From: Kitasatospora sp. SUK 42 | GTDB taxonomy: Bacteria; Actinomycetota; Actinomycetes; Streptomycetales; Streptomycetaceae | Reading direction: 5' to 3' | DNA length: 64,000 bases | Assembly (NCBI RefSeq): GCF_015776785.2 | Contig: NZ_LFMD02000002.1 | Span: forward strand, 1,338,244-1,402,243 | Part shown: positions 47,892-56,498 of the stretch, one piece after another | Position numbering within the stretch: the first letter of the stretch is position 1 | Layout of the letters: each line of letters opens with the position of its first letter | The notes under the pieces: generated by a model | Database searches by the model: none | The model's input: only the letters and a program-made list of their open reading frames with translations | Told to the model about the DNA's origin: nothing | Program-made: the position numbers and the translations under genes

Positions 47892-49886
47892 TCAGCCCCG
47901 GCCGAAGAGGCGGCGCAGGCGCCCGGGGCGGGGCTCCGGGCGCTGCTCCGGCTCCGGCCGGCGTACCGGTTCCGGCCGTACGGGAGCCGCGGGCTCCCCC
48001 GCGGTGCCGTCCCGGAGGTCCTCGGCGGTGTCCTCGGCGGCGCCGTCCCGGTCGGCCTCGGCGGCGCCGTCCCGGTCGTCCTTGGCGTCCGCCTCCGCGA
48101 TCAGGCGCCGGGCGAGGTCGCGGTCGGCCGGGTCCAGCCACGGCGCGGCGAGCGCCAGGGAGGCGTAGGAGCGCAGGATCGTCACCACCCGGCCGCGGCT
48201 CGCCCGGGCGGCGTGGTGCAGCCGCCGCCCCAGCAGTGCGGCGATGTCGGCGCGGGTGGCGGGCTGCGTCCAGCCGATCGCGACCAGGGCGAAGCCGGCC
48301 GCCTCGACCACCCAGTCCTCGGGCCCGAGCAGCAGGTCGCGCAGCACCCGGCGGCGTTCGGAGGACTCCCAGGGCTGGTCGGCGCGGTGGTGCGCGATGC
48401 CGAGGCAGGCGAAGGCCTGGACCGCGCGCACCCACAGTTCGGGCTGGTGGGCGAGCAGGGCCTGGCCGAGCTCGTCCTCGCGGGGCAGCGGCGGGTGGAC
48501 CAGGACGGCGAGCAGGTCGTCCAGCGGCAGCCCGGCCAGCCGGACGGCGTGGTCGTAGGCGGCCGGGACGGTCGGCCAGACGATCTCGGCGGTGGCGCGC
48601 ACGAGTTCGGCGCTGTCCGGGGCCGGCGGGGCGACGGCCGGGCGCGGATCGGTGCCGTCCCAGGTCCAGATCCGGGTGGTCGGCTCGGTCAGCGGCAGCC
48701 GGGGGTCGGGTTCGCCGACGGACCGGTAGGCGATGGTGGCCTGCGGCAGGGCGAGCCGGACGGCCAGCAGCGAGCTGGGCGGCTCCACGGCGGAGACGGT
48801 GCAGTCGATCCGGGTGTCGCGGCTGGTGTCGGGGTCGGCGAGCACCTGGTGCAGCACGTTGACGGTCGCCTCGGTGGCGCCGGAGACCATGCCGAGCCAG
48901 GACTCGCGGTGGCTGAGCCGCTCCAGCAGTTCCTGGGCGTACTCGTGGTCGGGGTGGGCACGGTGGTGGTCGGCCAGGCCGAGCAGGTGGGCCGGGTCGC
49001 CGTCGGCGGCGTGGCGCAGCCCGTACCGGGCCGGGGCCGCCTTGGGGTGGTCGGGTTCGGTGGTGAGCACCCGGTCCAGCCAGGGCAGGCCGTCGGCGGG
49101 TCGGCCGAGGGCGCCGTACAGCTCGGCCACGTCGACGGCGAGGTAGCTGCTGGAGTTGTCCCGGTCCGGGGCGACCCTGGCCAGTTCGGCCTCCCAGACG
49201 ACGAGCGCCGCCTCGGGGCGGCCGTCGGAGCGCAGCGCGTTGCCGAGCATCACGGCGGGCAGGTAGCCGGGGGCCAGGTGGTGGGCGTGCTCGGCGAGTT
49301 GGACGGCGCGGGCGGTGGAGCCGAGTCGGCGGGTCAGTCCGGAGGCCATCGCCAGCAGCAGCGGGTGCTCGCCGTGGTGGGCCAGTACGGCCTGCACGAA
49401 GTCGTCGAAGGGCCGTACGGCGTCGGCGAGTTCGGCGGGCAGCGGGTCGGGCAGCGAGCCGGCCGCGCGGGCCGTCGCCTGGGCGACGGCGTCCGGGTCG
49501 ACCAGGGCGGGCAGGTCCTCGCGGGCGAGCCAGGCGGTGTGCGCCCAGGGGTGGGCGGGCTCGTACTGGATCGCCGAGGCGAGCAGGGCGACGGCGGTGT
49601 TCCAGTCCCCCGCGGCGGCCTCGACGTGGGCGCGGCAGACGACCGTGCCCAGGTAGACCTCGCCGTCCAGCGGGAACAGTTCGCGGGCCGCCGCCGGGCC
49701 GCCCGCGGCCGCGCACAACTCGGCCAGGGCCTCGTGCAGTTCGGGCAGTTGAGGGTCGGCGAGGATCGCGTCGGAGAGGTGGTCGGCGGCGTGCCCGAGG
49801 TCTCCGGAGTCGATCGCCAGCCGGGCGACGGCCACCTCGCCCTCGGCCGCCAGCCGCGCGTCGCCCTCGTCCTCGGTGTGCGCCAT
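47892..49886 (-). CDS. TPR-like repeat protein of unknown function
   Basis: About 664 residues from ATG 49886 (GGGGGAC seven bases upstream); ATG 49934 would add 16. Helical tetratricopeptide-like pairs are visible in the first half (AAEGEVAVARLAIDSGDLGHAADHL, ELHEALAELCAAAGG, VVCRAHVEAAAGDWNTAVALL, AEHAHHLAPGYLPAVMLGNAL). The middle has a beta-containing stretch with RIWTWDGTDPRP. The second half is another helical repeat region. The C-terminus is disordered, Asp/Glu/Pro/Arg-rich, ending RLRRLFGRG. No enzymatic motif is seen. TPR proteins scaffold other proteins; the partner is unknown. No operon neighbour. Confidence 0.72.
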   Translation of the reverse strand: MAHTEDEGDARLAAEGEVAVARLAIDSGDLGHAADHLSDAILADPQLPELHEALAELCAAAGGPAAARELFPLDGEVYLGTVVCRAHVEAAAGDWNTAVALLASAIQYEPAHPWAHTAWLAREDLPALVDPDAVAQATARAAGSLPDPLPAELADAVRPFDDFVQAVLAHHGEHPLLLAMASGLTRRLGSTARAVQLAEHAHHLAPGYLPAVMLGNALRSDGRPEAALVVWEAELARVAPDRDNSSSYLAVDVAELYGALGRPADGLPWLDRVLTTEPDHPKAAPARYGLRHAADGDPAHLLGLADHHRAHPDHEYAQELLERLSHRESWLGMVSGATEATVNVLHQVLADPDTSRDTRIDCTVSAVEPPSSLLAVRLALPQATIAYRSVGEPDPRLPLTEPTTRIWTWDGTDPRPAVAPPAPDSAELVRATAEIVWPTVPAAYDHAVRLAGLPLDDLLAVLVHPPLPREDELGQALLAHQPELWVRAVQAFACLGIAHHRADQPWESSERRRVLRDLLLGPEDWVVEAAGFALVAIGWTQPATRADIAALLGRRLHHAARASRGRVVTILRSYASLALAAPWLDPADRDLARRLIAEADAKDDRDGAAEADRDGAAEDTAEDLRDGTAGEPAAPVRPEPVRRPEPEQRPEPRPGRLRRLFGRG

Positions 49887-50157
49887 GCCTGTGTCCCCCG
49901 GTCGCGCCGTGTCGCTCGTCCGCAGTGTCGTCATACCTGCTGCGCGGAAGGCTATCCGGTGCGTATGACGGCCGGATGATCACCCCGCTGATCGCCCCGC
50001 AGAAAATTTCGTCCAACTCCTGAATCGGATACGACCCTTGCGAGTGGTTTGAAGGCCGGAACAGTTCAGGTTTCGGGCGTCGACGACCACGATTGGCTCC
50101 GCTGCTTCGAGAGCGAAGCACCGATGCCCCGAACTCCCCCTCACCTGGCGAGGAACG

Positions 50158-50877
50158 ATGAAGTTCTCCCGAGCCCTGTCCGCGGTCGCCTCGGCCGCCG
50201 TCCTCAGCACCATCGCCCTGACCGGGCCGACGACCACGCAGGCGGCCGCCGCCGGCTCCTTCGTGGTCAGCGAGGCCCAGTTCAACAAGATGTTCCCGAA
50301 CCGGAACGCCTTCTACACGTACAAGGGCCTGACCGACGCCCTGGGCGCGTACCCCGCCTTCACCACCACCGGCGACACCGCCACCCGCAAGCGCGAGGCG
50401 GCGGCCTTCCTCGCCAACGTCAGTCACGAAACCGGCGGCCTCAAGTACGTCGTCGAGCAGAACACGGCCAACTACAGCCACTACTGCGACAGCAGCCAGC
50501 CCTACGGCTGCCCCGCCGGGCGCAGCGCCTACTACGGGCGCGGGCCGCTGCAGATCAGCTGGAACTTCAACTACAAGGCCGCGGGCGACGCCCTGCACAT
50601 CGACCTGCTGAACGACCCGTCCAAGGTCGAGAAGGACCCGGCCGTCTCCTGGAAGACCGGACTCTGGTTCTGGAACACCCAGAAGGGCGCCGGGACGACG
50701 ACGCCGCACGACGCGATCGTCAACGGCAGGGGCTTCGGCGAGACCATCCGCAGCATCAACGGCGACCTCGAATGCAACGGCAAGAACCCGGACGAGCGCA
50801 ACGACCGGATCAACCTCTACAAGCAGTTCGTGGGGGTGCTGGGCACGGACGTCGGCGGCGGGAACATCTCCTGCTGA
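50158..50877 (+). CDS. Secreted GH19 chitinase, catalytic domain only
   Basis: A 239-residue protein from ATG 50158. The signal peptide ends near QAAAA. The catalytic domain has FPNRNAFYTYKGL, the first catalytic Glu in FLANVSHETGGL with the second Glu in YVVEQN, SAYYGRGPLQISWNFNY (family 19 substrate-binding motif) and GRGFGETIRSINGDLEC. Six Cys can form disulfides. Unlike many streptomycete family 19 enzymes there is no N-terminal chitin-binding module. Function: endo-hydrolysis of chitin outside the cell. It is a single gene with a strong terminator. Confidence 0.94.
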   Translation: MKFSRALSAVASAAVLSTIALTGPTTTQAAAAGSFVVSEAQFNKMFPNRNAFYTYKGLTDALGAYPAFTTTGDTATRKREAAAFLANVSHETGGLKYVVEQNTANYSHYCDSSQPYGCPAGRSAYYGRGPLQISWNFNYKAAGDALHIDLLNDPSKVEKDPAVSWKTGLWFWNTQKGAGTTTPHDAIVNGRGFGETIRSINGDLECNGKNPDERNDRINLYKQFVGVLGTDVGGGNISC

Positions 50878-50893
50878 CCGCCGGTCCGCGCAT

Positions 50894-50932
50894 CGTGGAG
50901 CAGGAGTCGGACAGGCCGACTCCTGCTCCACG
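50894..50932 (+). terminator. Chitinase terminator
   Basis: Perfect 17-base-pair stem CGTGGAGCAGGAGTCGG with a five-base loop, 17 bases after the stop. Confidence 0.88.
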
Positions 50933-51029
50933 CGTATGCCGATCGGACGTTTGTCGTCAATGCCGCCCGGTTGTCGGTGACATCTGGTCAACTGCTGCCC
51001 TGGAACGAGACGAGGAGGTGGCCATCGGG

Positions 51030-51578
51030 ATGGGTGTGCTGACCGACTACTTCCGTGCGCCCGACGCGGCGACGGTTGTACGGGCCTTGGAGCTGACCGG
51101 GGGCGGGCGGCCCGAGTTCTTCGGGGAGGGCCCGGGCGGGAACTCCGGTGGGAACTCCGGCGGAGGCTCCGGCGGGGCCTTCGACGGGGTCGAGGCCAAG
51201 CGCCTCGACCCGGGTGTCGTCCTGGCGGAGCTCGTCGCGGCCATCCGGGACGAGCCGTGGCAGGTCGACCTGGTGGTGGAGACGCCGGTCTGGCCGACCA
51301 CCCCGGAACCCGGCCCGGGCCGGACGGACGGCCCCGCGGACGAGGACGACCCGTGGACCACCGGCCCCTGGGTGACCGAACTCGACGACGCCACCCGGGA
51401 CACCCTCGCCCAGGTGCCCGACGAGCGGGTGCCGGAGGCCGTCGCGCGGTGGGCGCAGGCCGAGGAGTGCGGCGCGGCGGATCCGTCCGACCTGCTGCCG
51501 GTGGCCGAGGAGTTGATCGCCCTCGCCCGCCGGGCACGGGCGGCCGGCGAACGGCTGTACTGCTGGATCTGCCTGTAG
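51030..51578 (+). CDS. Conserved hypothetical protein
   Basis: A 182-residue protein from ATG 51030; GTG 51018 is in frame and nearer a GAGGAG sequence. It starts MGVLTDYFRAPDAATVVRALE, has a Gly/Ser insertion (GGNSGGNSGGGSGG), then FDGVEAKRLDPGVVLAELVAAIRDEPW, a Trp/Pro/Asp-rich middle (DDPWTTGPWVTEL) and ends ARAAGERLYCWICL. It resembles a family of actinobacterial cytoplasmic proteins of unknown function. No catalytic motif or membrane segment is seen. Acidic overall. Confidence 0.7.
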   Translation: MGVLTDYFRAPDAATVVRALELTGGGRPEFFGEGPGGNSGGNSGGGSGGAFDGVEAKRLDPGVVLAELVAAIRDEPWQVDLVVETPVWPTTPEPGPGRTDGPADEDDPWTTGPWVTELDDATRDTLAQVPDERVPEAVARWAQAEECGAADPSDLLPVAEELIALARRARAAGERLYCWICL

Positions 51579-51590
51579 GGCCCGGGCGGC

Positions 51591-52592
51591 TCAGCCGATG
51601 ACCGGGGCGGCGCCGGTCGCGGCGAGGGACAGCTCCCAGAGGCGGGCGGCCGCGGCGGGGTCGACGGCGTACGGGCGCACGCCGCCGTCGTCCATCGGGG
51701 TGTCCGGGCCGGCGACGCGGGCGACCTCGCAGTCCTCCAGGTAGAGCCCGCCGCGGCCGTCGAGCAGGGGGGAGGTGGCCGCCCAGAGGCCGGTGGCCGC
51801 GCCCTGGGAGGGGGTCTTGAAGTCGGCGCCGACCACGGTGCCGTGCTCGTCCACCCAGCCGCGGTCGATCTGCTCCCGGAGCGTCATCTCCCGCTGCAGC
51901 CCGGTGATGATCTTGCCCGGGTGGAGGGCGAAGGCCCGCACGCCGTCCCTCCGCCCGAGCGCGTCCAGGTGCACGGCGAACAGCGCGTTGGCGGTCTTGG
52001 ACTGGCCGTACGCGAGCCACTTGTCGTACCCCGTACGGAAGTGCGGGTCGCGCCAGCGGACGTCGGTGAGGGCGTGCCCGGCGGAACTGTGGACCACGAC
52101 ACGCGCCCCGGCGGCGGCCAGCAGCGGGTGGAGCTCGCAGACCAGGGCGAAGTGCCCGAGGTGGTTGGCGGCGAACTGCCCCTCCCAGCCCGGGCCGACG
52201 CGCCGCTCCGGGGTGGCCATCACACCCGCGCAGGCGAACAGCAGGTCGACGGCCGTGGCCGACCCGGCGATCCGGGCGGCGGCGGCGCGCACGCTGCCGA
52301 GGTCGGCGAGGTCCATCGGGACGATCTCGTAGCCGTCGGCCTGGTAGCCGTCGCGGCCGTCCCGGCCGTCGGCGGACCCGAGCGCGGCGCGGGCGGCGCC
52401 CGGCCGGCGGGCCGGGACGATCACCCGGGCCCCGGCCCCCCGCAGGGCCCGGGCGGTCTCCAGCCCGAGGCCGGAGTAGCCGCCGGTCACCACGGCGGTC
52501 CGACCGGAGAGGTCGAGACCGGCCATGACGTCCTCGGCGGTGCTGGTGAAGGAGAAGGGCGAGCCGAACGGCCGCTGGTCGCTGGTGGTCAT
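51591..52592 (-). CDS. Short-chain dehydrogenase/reductase
   Basis: A 333-residue protein from ATG 52592. The NAD(P) motif is TAVVTGGYSGLGLETARAL (TGGxSGxG), then LLFACAGVMATPE (NAG-like), HSSAGHALTD with the catalytic Ser and YGQSKTANALFAVHL with YxxxK. It is of the classical SDR type close to retinol dehydrogenase/WW-domain oxidoreductase-like bacterial enzymes. The extended frame upstream to 52706 overlaps the MerR start and is not used. A MerR-type promoter with a 19-base spacer lies immediately before the ATG, leaving essentially no leader. The substrate is unknown. Confidence 0.92.
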   Translation of the reverse strand: MTTSDQRPFGSPFSFTSTAEDVMAGLDLSGRTAVVTGGYSGLGLETARALRGAGARVIVPARRPGAARAALGSADGRDGRDGYQADGYEIVPMDLADLGSVRAAAARIAGSATAVDLLFACAGVMATPERRVGPGWEGQFAANHLGHFALVCELHPLLAAAGARVVVHSSAGHALTDVRWRDPHFRTGYDKWLAYGQSKTANALFAVHLDALGRRDGVRAFALHPGKIITGLQREMTLREQIDRGWVDEHGTVVGADFKTPSQGAATGLWAATSPLLDGRGGLYLEDCEVARVAGPDTPMDDGGVRPYAVDPAAAARLWELSLAATGAAPVIG

Positions 52593-52599
52593 GACGAGG

Positions 52600-52640
52600 A
52601 CGGTAGGAGCTGGAGCGCGGTCTAGATCAAGTCCTAGGCT
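52600..52640. promoter_or_regulatory. MerR-type divergent promoter region
   Basis: On the minus strand TTGATC (52630-52625) and TACCGT (52605-52600) are separated by 19 bases that form an imperfect dyad (CTAGACCGCGCTCCAG, 12 of 16 positions symmetric). A 19-base spacer with a dyad is the hallmark of promoters activated by MerR proteins. The -10 ends eight bases before the SDR ATG. On the plus strand TAGGCT (52635-52640) lies seven bases before the MerR ATG. Confidence 0.7.
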
Positions 52641-52647
52641 GGGCGGC

Positions 52648-53091
52648 ATGGCGGGTGAGGGAGGCCGTACGGAGGCACTGGGCATCGGCGAGGTCGCGGC
52701 GCGCACCGGACTCAGCGTGCACGCGCTGCGCTTCTACGAGCGCGAGGGCCTGCTCGTCGGGCCGGTCGGGCGCACCGCGGGCGGCCGGCGGCGGTACACC
52801 ACGCTCGACGTGGAGTGGCTGCACGTCTGCATCAGGCTCCGCGAATCCGGGATGCCGCTCGCCGACCTGCGGCGCTTCGCCGAACTGGTGCGGCAGGGTC
52901 CGGGCAACGAGGCCGAGAGGCTCAGCCTGCTCAACGCCCACCAGCAGCGCGTCGACGAGCAGATCCGGGCACTGGAGGAGTGCCGCTCGGTCATCGCCTG
53001 GAAGGTCGGCGTCTACGCCGAGCACCTCGCGCGCGGCGAGGCCACCGGGCTCTGGGACCCGACCGCGCGAACCCGGCCGCCCCGGGCGTGA
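52648..53091 (+). CDS. MerR-family regulator
   Basis: A 147-residue protein from ATG 52648. MerR features: IGEVAARTGLSVHALRFYEREGLL, GGRRRYTTLDVEWLHVCIRLRESGMPLADLRRFAEL (landmarks: RRRYTTLDVEWL, SGMPLADLRRF), then a dimerisation helix (NAHQQRVDEQIRALEECRSVIAWKV). It has one Cys in the helix and lacks metal-binding Cys clusters, so it probably senses an organic compound. It is divergent from the SDR gene and should control it and itself from the shared promoter. Confidence 0.93.
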   Translation: MAGEGGRTEALGIGEVAARTGLSVHALRFYEREGLLVGPVGRTAGGRRRYTTLDVEWLHVCIRLRESGMPLADLRRFAELVRQGPGNEAERLSLLNAHQQRVDEQIRALEECRSVIAWKVGVYAEHLARGEATGLWDPTARTRPPRA

Positions 53092-53131
53092 CCCGTCCGG
53101 CAACCCACCGAGCAGCAGCCCCACTTCGTCA

Positions 53132-53416
53132 TTACTCGTCGGCGCGACGCAGGTCGTAGAGGTACGACTTGCCCGCCTTCCAACTGCGCCAGGGCCCTTC
53201 GGGCGGGAACGCCCCCTGCGCCGCCCGCCCCGTCAACGACCAGCCGTTGTGGACCCCGTCCGCACCGAACGTGCACCACCCCCGCTCCGGCACCCACTGG
53301 CACCACACGTCCAGGTCCACCCGCTTGAACGACGGGCGACCGTTGAACTCGCCGTCCTGGCGGAACCGGTAGACCAGGCCGTCCAGCCGGCGGACGAGCT
53401 CGAACCCCAGCGACAT
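53132..53416 (-). CDS. Small hypothetical protein
   Basis: A 94-residue protein from ATG 53416 with GGGGGGAG upstream; a frame up to 53464 exists but lacks a site. It is rich in Trp and aromatic residues: LVYRFRQDGEFNGRPSFKRVD, WCQWVPERGWCTF and GPWRSWKAGKSYLYDL. Probable beta-rich cytoplasmic fold. No family recognised. It converges on the MerR gene. Confidence 0.6.
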   Translation of the reverse strand: MSLGFELVRRLDGLVYRFRQDGEFNGRPSFKRVDLDVWCQWVPERGWCTFGADGVHNGWSLTGRAAQGAFPPEGPWRSWKAGKSYLYDLRRADE

Positions 53417-53619
53417 GACTCCCCCCAACTCTCGAAAGATCAAGCCTAATTCGCGGCCCCGCACAACGCATGGGCAGTTACCCGCTCACCCGATCCGCCG
53501 GGAGTCCACCGGGGCGGCATCCCTCGCCGTACCCGGCCGGGCCTCAAGGCGGGACGAACACGGCAGTGGCGGCAACAGAAACAGGAAGCCGGACCCGCCG
53601 ACTTCCTGCGCAGCGCCGG

Positions 53620-54801
53620 TCAGGGGCGGGTGGTGGTCAGGGCGGCGGCGGTGAGGGCGGCGAGGAGGAGCCACGGCGGGGTGAAGGTGTGGGTGGCGTC
53701 GCGGAGGAGGCCGAGGAGGGGTGGGGCGAGGACGATGGCGATCTGGTTGGCGGTCATGGCGAGGCCGAGGGCGGAGCCGGTGCGGCCGGGTGGGGCGGAT
53801 TCGGCGACGTGGGCGACCCAGGGCCCGTACCAGCCGATGCCGAAGAAGCCGAGCAGGACGAACAGGGCGCAGGCGGTCGCCGGGTGCTGGCCGAGCGGGG
53901 TGGCGAGGGCGAGGGTGCCGGCGGTGACGGCGGCGAGGCAGGCCCGCACGGTGGTGTAGCGGCCGCTGCGCACTCGGTCGCTCCAGGCGGCGAGGCAGAT
54001 CCGGCCGGCGATGCCCGCGCCCTGGGCGGCCACCAGGACGAGGGCGGCGGAGGCGGCGCTCAGGCCGGCGTCGTGGAGGTGGAGGACGGTGAGGATGCCG
54101 AGGCCGCTCTGGGCCGCGACCAGGGCGATGCCGGAGAGCATGATCCGCACCATGGCCGGTTCGCGGAGCATCCGGAGCTGCGGCACGGGCGGAGGGGTGG
54201 AGGCGGCGGGCGGGGACGGCGGCCGCCGGTAGCAGGCGGTGAAGACGGCGGCCCCCGCGAGCGCGACCAGGGCGCCGGAGACGAGCGTCGCCCGCCAGCC
54301 GAACCGTGCCGCGAGCACCGGCTGCACCGCTGCCGCGAGTGCGCCGCCCAGGGGCAGGCCGGCCTGCCGGACGCCCATCGCGAGGCCGCGCTGCGAGCTG
54401 TCGAACCAGGAGGCCACCGATTTGCTGCCGCCCGGTTGGGCGCTGCTGTACCCCGCGCCGACGATCAGCAGCGCGAGCAGCAGCATGCCGTACCCGGGGG
54501 CGGCGGAGCCGAGCGCGAGTCCGGCGGCGACCACGAGGGCGCCCGCGCCGACGATCCAGCGTTCGTCGTAGCGGTCGAGCAGCCGCCCGACGACCAGCAG
54601 TCCGATCAGCGGCATGAGTTGGGCGGCGGAGAGGAGCAGTCCGAGCTGCCCGATGGAGAGCGAGAGGCCGTCCTGCAGGGCCGGTCCGAGCGAGCCGATG
54701 CCCTGGACGAAGTAGCAGGTGGCGGCCTGGGTGAAGGTGGCGATGCCGAGGACGGCCCAGCGGTAGCGCGGGCGGGCGGCGACGGGGGCGAGGACGGGCA
54801 T
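53620..54801 (-). CDS. MFS transporter
   Basis: A 393-residue protein from ATG 54801 (GGAG seven bases upstream; GTG 54813 is also in frame). Twelve membrane segments. The first-loop motif is LLVVGRLLDRYDERWIV (motif A-like). GYSSAQPGGSKSVASWFDSSQRGLAMGVRQAG (in part: SVASWFDSSQRGLAMG) is typical of the oxalate/formate or cyanate-type MFS subfamilies. The substrate is unknown. It is divergent from a CGNR zinc-finger regulator with 59 bases between starts, which suggests regulation by it. Confidence 0.88.
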   Translation of the reverse strand: MPVLAPVAARPRYRWAVLGIATFTQAATCYFVQGIGSLGPALQDGLSLSIGQLGLLLSAAQLMPLIGLLVVGRLLDRYDERWIVGAGALVVAAGLALGSAAPGYGMLLLALLIVGAGYSSAQPGGSKSVASWFDSSQRGLAMGVRQAGLPLGGALAAAVQPVLAARFGWRATLVSGALVALAGAAVFTACYRRPPSPPAASTPPPVPQLRMLREPAMVRIMLSGIALVAAQSGLGILTVLHLHDAGLSAASAALVLVAAQGAGIAGRICLAAWSDRVRSGRYTTVRACLAAVTAGTLALATPLGQHPATACALFVLLGFFGIGWYGPWVAHVAESAPPGRTGSALGLAMTANQIAIVLAPPLLGLLRDATHTFTPPWLLLAALTAAALTTTRP

Positions 54802-54860
54802 GGCGAACTCCACGGCGGGGAGGGGTGGTTGGCCGATCCCCAGGCTGGTGTAATGCCCTT

Positions 54861-55382
54861 GTGCAGCTCAACCCTTACGGCGCCGATGCCGTCAACCTGG
54901 CCGCCGCGCTGGCCAATCGGCGGCCGGCGAGCGCGGAGGAGCTGGCCGAGCGCTGCCGCTCCGCCGGCCTGGTCATCGAAGGTGCGGTCACCGCGGCGGA
55001 CTTGAGGACGGTGCTCACCGCCCTGGACGCCTGGGAGCTCGTGGTGGACGAGCGGGACGGACGCGCGCGGGCCGCCCTGCTCAACGGCATGCTCGCGGCC
55101 TCCGCCTCGCACCCCCGCCTGACCGACCACGGGGACGAGGGCTGGCACCTGCACTACCGGGAGGAGCACCGGCCGTTCGGGGAGACGCTGCACGCGCTGA
55201 TCGCGGTCGGCACGGCACTGCACCTGGTCGGGCGCGGAATGCACCGGCTCGGGCGGTGCGCGGTGGCGGAGTGCGGGCTGATCTTCGCGGACACCAGTCG
55301 GACGGGCCGGCAGCGCTACTGTTCGCAGCGCTGCGCCAACCGGGACGCGGTGCGGCGGCACCGGGGCCGCGCCCGTACGTAG
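54861..55382 (+). CDS. CGNR zinc-finger regulator (ABATE domain)
   Basis: A 173-residue protein from GTG 54861. The N-terminal ABATE-like region VQLNPYGADAVNLAAALANRR leads to a helical middle and a C-terminal CGNR zinc finger: CAVAECGLIFADTSRTGRQRYCSQRCANRDAVRRHR (landmarks: CAVAECGLIF, RYCSQRCANRDAVRRHR), where CANR replaces CGNR. The finger is predicted to bind DNA. TGTAAT lies six bases before the GTG and there is no ribosome site, so the message may be leaderless. It is divergent from the MFS transporter. Confidence 0.88.
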   Translation: MQLNPYGADAVNLAAALANRRPASAEELAERCRSAGLVIEGAVTAADLRTVLTALDAWELVVDERDGRARAALLNGMLAASASHPRLTDHGDEGWHLHYREEHRPFGETLHALIAVGTALHLVGRGMHRLGRCAVAECGLIFADTSRTGRQRYCSQRCANRDAVRRHRGRART

Positions 55383-55483
55383 CCGAATATTTCAGGACAA
55401 GAAATATTCAGGCGCCCGGAGCCGTTGTCGCCGGTGTTGGCGCGGGAGGTCCGCGCGAGGCAGGCCTGGAGGAGTGGAGCGCC

Positions 55484-56203
55484 GTGCGCGTCGAAATCTG
55501 GAGCGACATCAACTGCCCGTGGTGCTACATCGGCAAGGCCCGGTTCGAGCAGGCCCTGGAGCGCTTCCCGCACCGCGAGGAGGTGGAGGTCGTCCACCGT
55601 TCCTTCGAGCTGGACCCGCACGCGCCGCGCGCGGCCCGTCCGGTGGTCCCGCTGCTCGCGACGAAGTACGGGATGAGCCTGGAGCAGGCCGAGGCCGCGG
55701 AGGCGCGGATCGCCGAGAACGCGCGCGGGGAGGGCCTGCCCTACCTGAGCGAGGGCCGCGACGCGGCGAACTCCTTCGACATGCACCGCCTGCTGCACTT
55801 CGCCAAGGAGCAGGGGCGACAGCCGCAGCTGCTGGACGCGCTGTACCGGGCGAACTTCGCCGAGGAGCGGTCGGCGTTCGAGGAGGAGCGGCTGATCGAG
55901 CTGGCCGTCGAGGCCGGGCTGGACCGCGAGGCGGCGGCCGCCGTCCTGGCCGACCCGGACGCGTACGCCGACGCGGTGCGCGAGGACGAGGAGACCGCGA
56001 GCGCGATGGGTGCGACGGGCGTGCCGTTCTTCGTCCTCGACCGCCGGCTCGGCGTCTCCGGCGCCCAACCCGCGGAAACGTTCACCCGGGCACTGGAGCA
56101 GGCCTGGGAGAGCCGGGTGCCGGTGACGCTGATCCCGGTCGGCGGCGAGACGGCGGCCGGGGACGCCTGCGGCCCGGACGGCTGCGAGCTGCCGCAGCGC
56201 TGA
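55484..56203 (+). CDS. DsbA-family protein, FrnE-like
   Basis: A 239-residue protein from GTG 55484. The thioredoxin-fold start VRVEIWSDINCPWCYIGKARFEQAL carries the CPWC active site. RSFELDPHAP, SFDMHRLLHFAKEQG and MGATGVPFFVLDRRLGVSGAQP (cis-Pro loop) are typical of FrnE/2-hydroxychromene-2-carboxylate isomerase-like oxidoreductases. The last 30 residues carry a second Cys pair (DACGPDGCEL). It is cytoplasmic (no signal peptide). FrnE was named from frenolicin biosynthesis, but most members are general disulfide or stress proteins. No linked pathway here. Confidence 0.92.
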   Translation: MRVEIWSDINCPWCYIGKARFEQALERFPHREEVEVVHRSFELDPHAPRAARPVVPLLATKYGMSLEQAEAAEARIAENARGEGLPYLSEGRDAANSFDMHRLLHFAKEQGRQPQLLDALYRANFAEERSAFEEERLIELAVEAGLDREAAAAVLADPDAYADAVREDEETASAMGATGVPFFVLDRRLGVSGAQPAETFTRALEQAWESRVPVTLIPVGGETAAGDACGPDGCELPQR

Positions 56204-56210
56204 GACCCGA

Positions 56211-56261
56211 ACGGCATCGGAGCAGGAGGTCGGCCCACCCGACGTCCTGCTCCGATGCCGT
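56211..56261 (+). terminator. FrnE-like gene terminator
   Basis: Arms of about 22 bases (ACGGCATCGGAGCAGGAGGTCGG and its complement) with one mismatch and a short loop, starting eight bases after the stop. Confidence 0.87.
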
Positions 56262-56498
56262 CTCTCCGGGCGGACAGGGATGGGCACACGGGGCGGGGCG
56301 AGTGGCGGGGCGGGTCGTGCGGCCCCGGGCTCCGGCTCGGGGCCGCCGGCCAGTCGTACTGACGGGTTCGCCGGTGTCCGCGGCGCACCCGCCACCAGGA
56401 GCGTTCATCGAACGTATACCGACCCCCGGCATCGTCGTCCGTGCACGGCGCCCCCACCGAATCACGGGCGCGAGGAACGAGAAGAGACACACGGGGCC

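Noticed and set aside
47881..52020. 4-kb minus-strand open frame across TPR, chitinase and SDR genes
   Set aside because: Composition artefact of high GC; it overlaps several genes with recognisable motifs in other frames.
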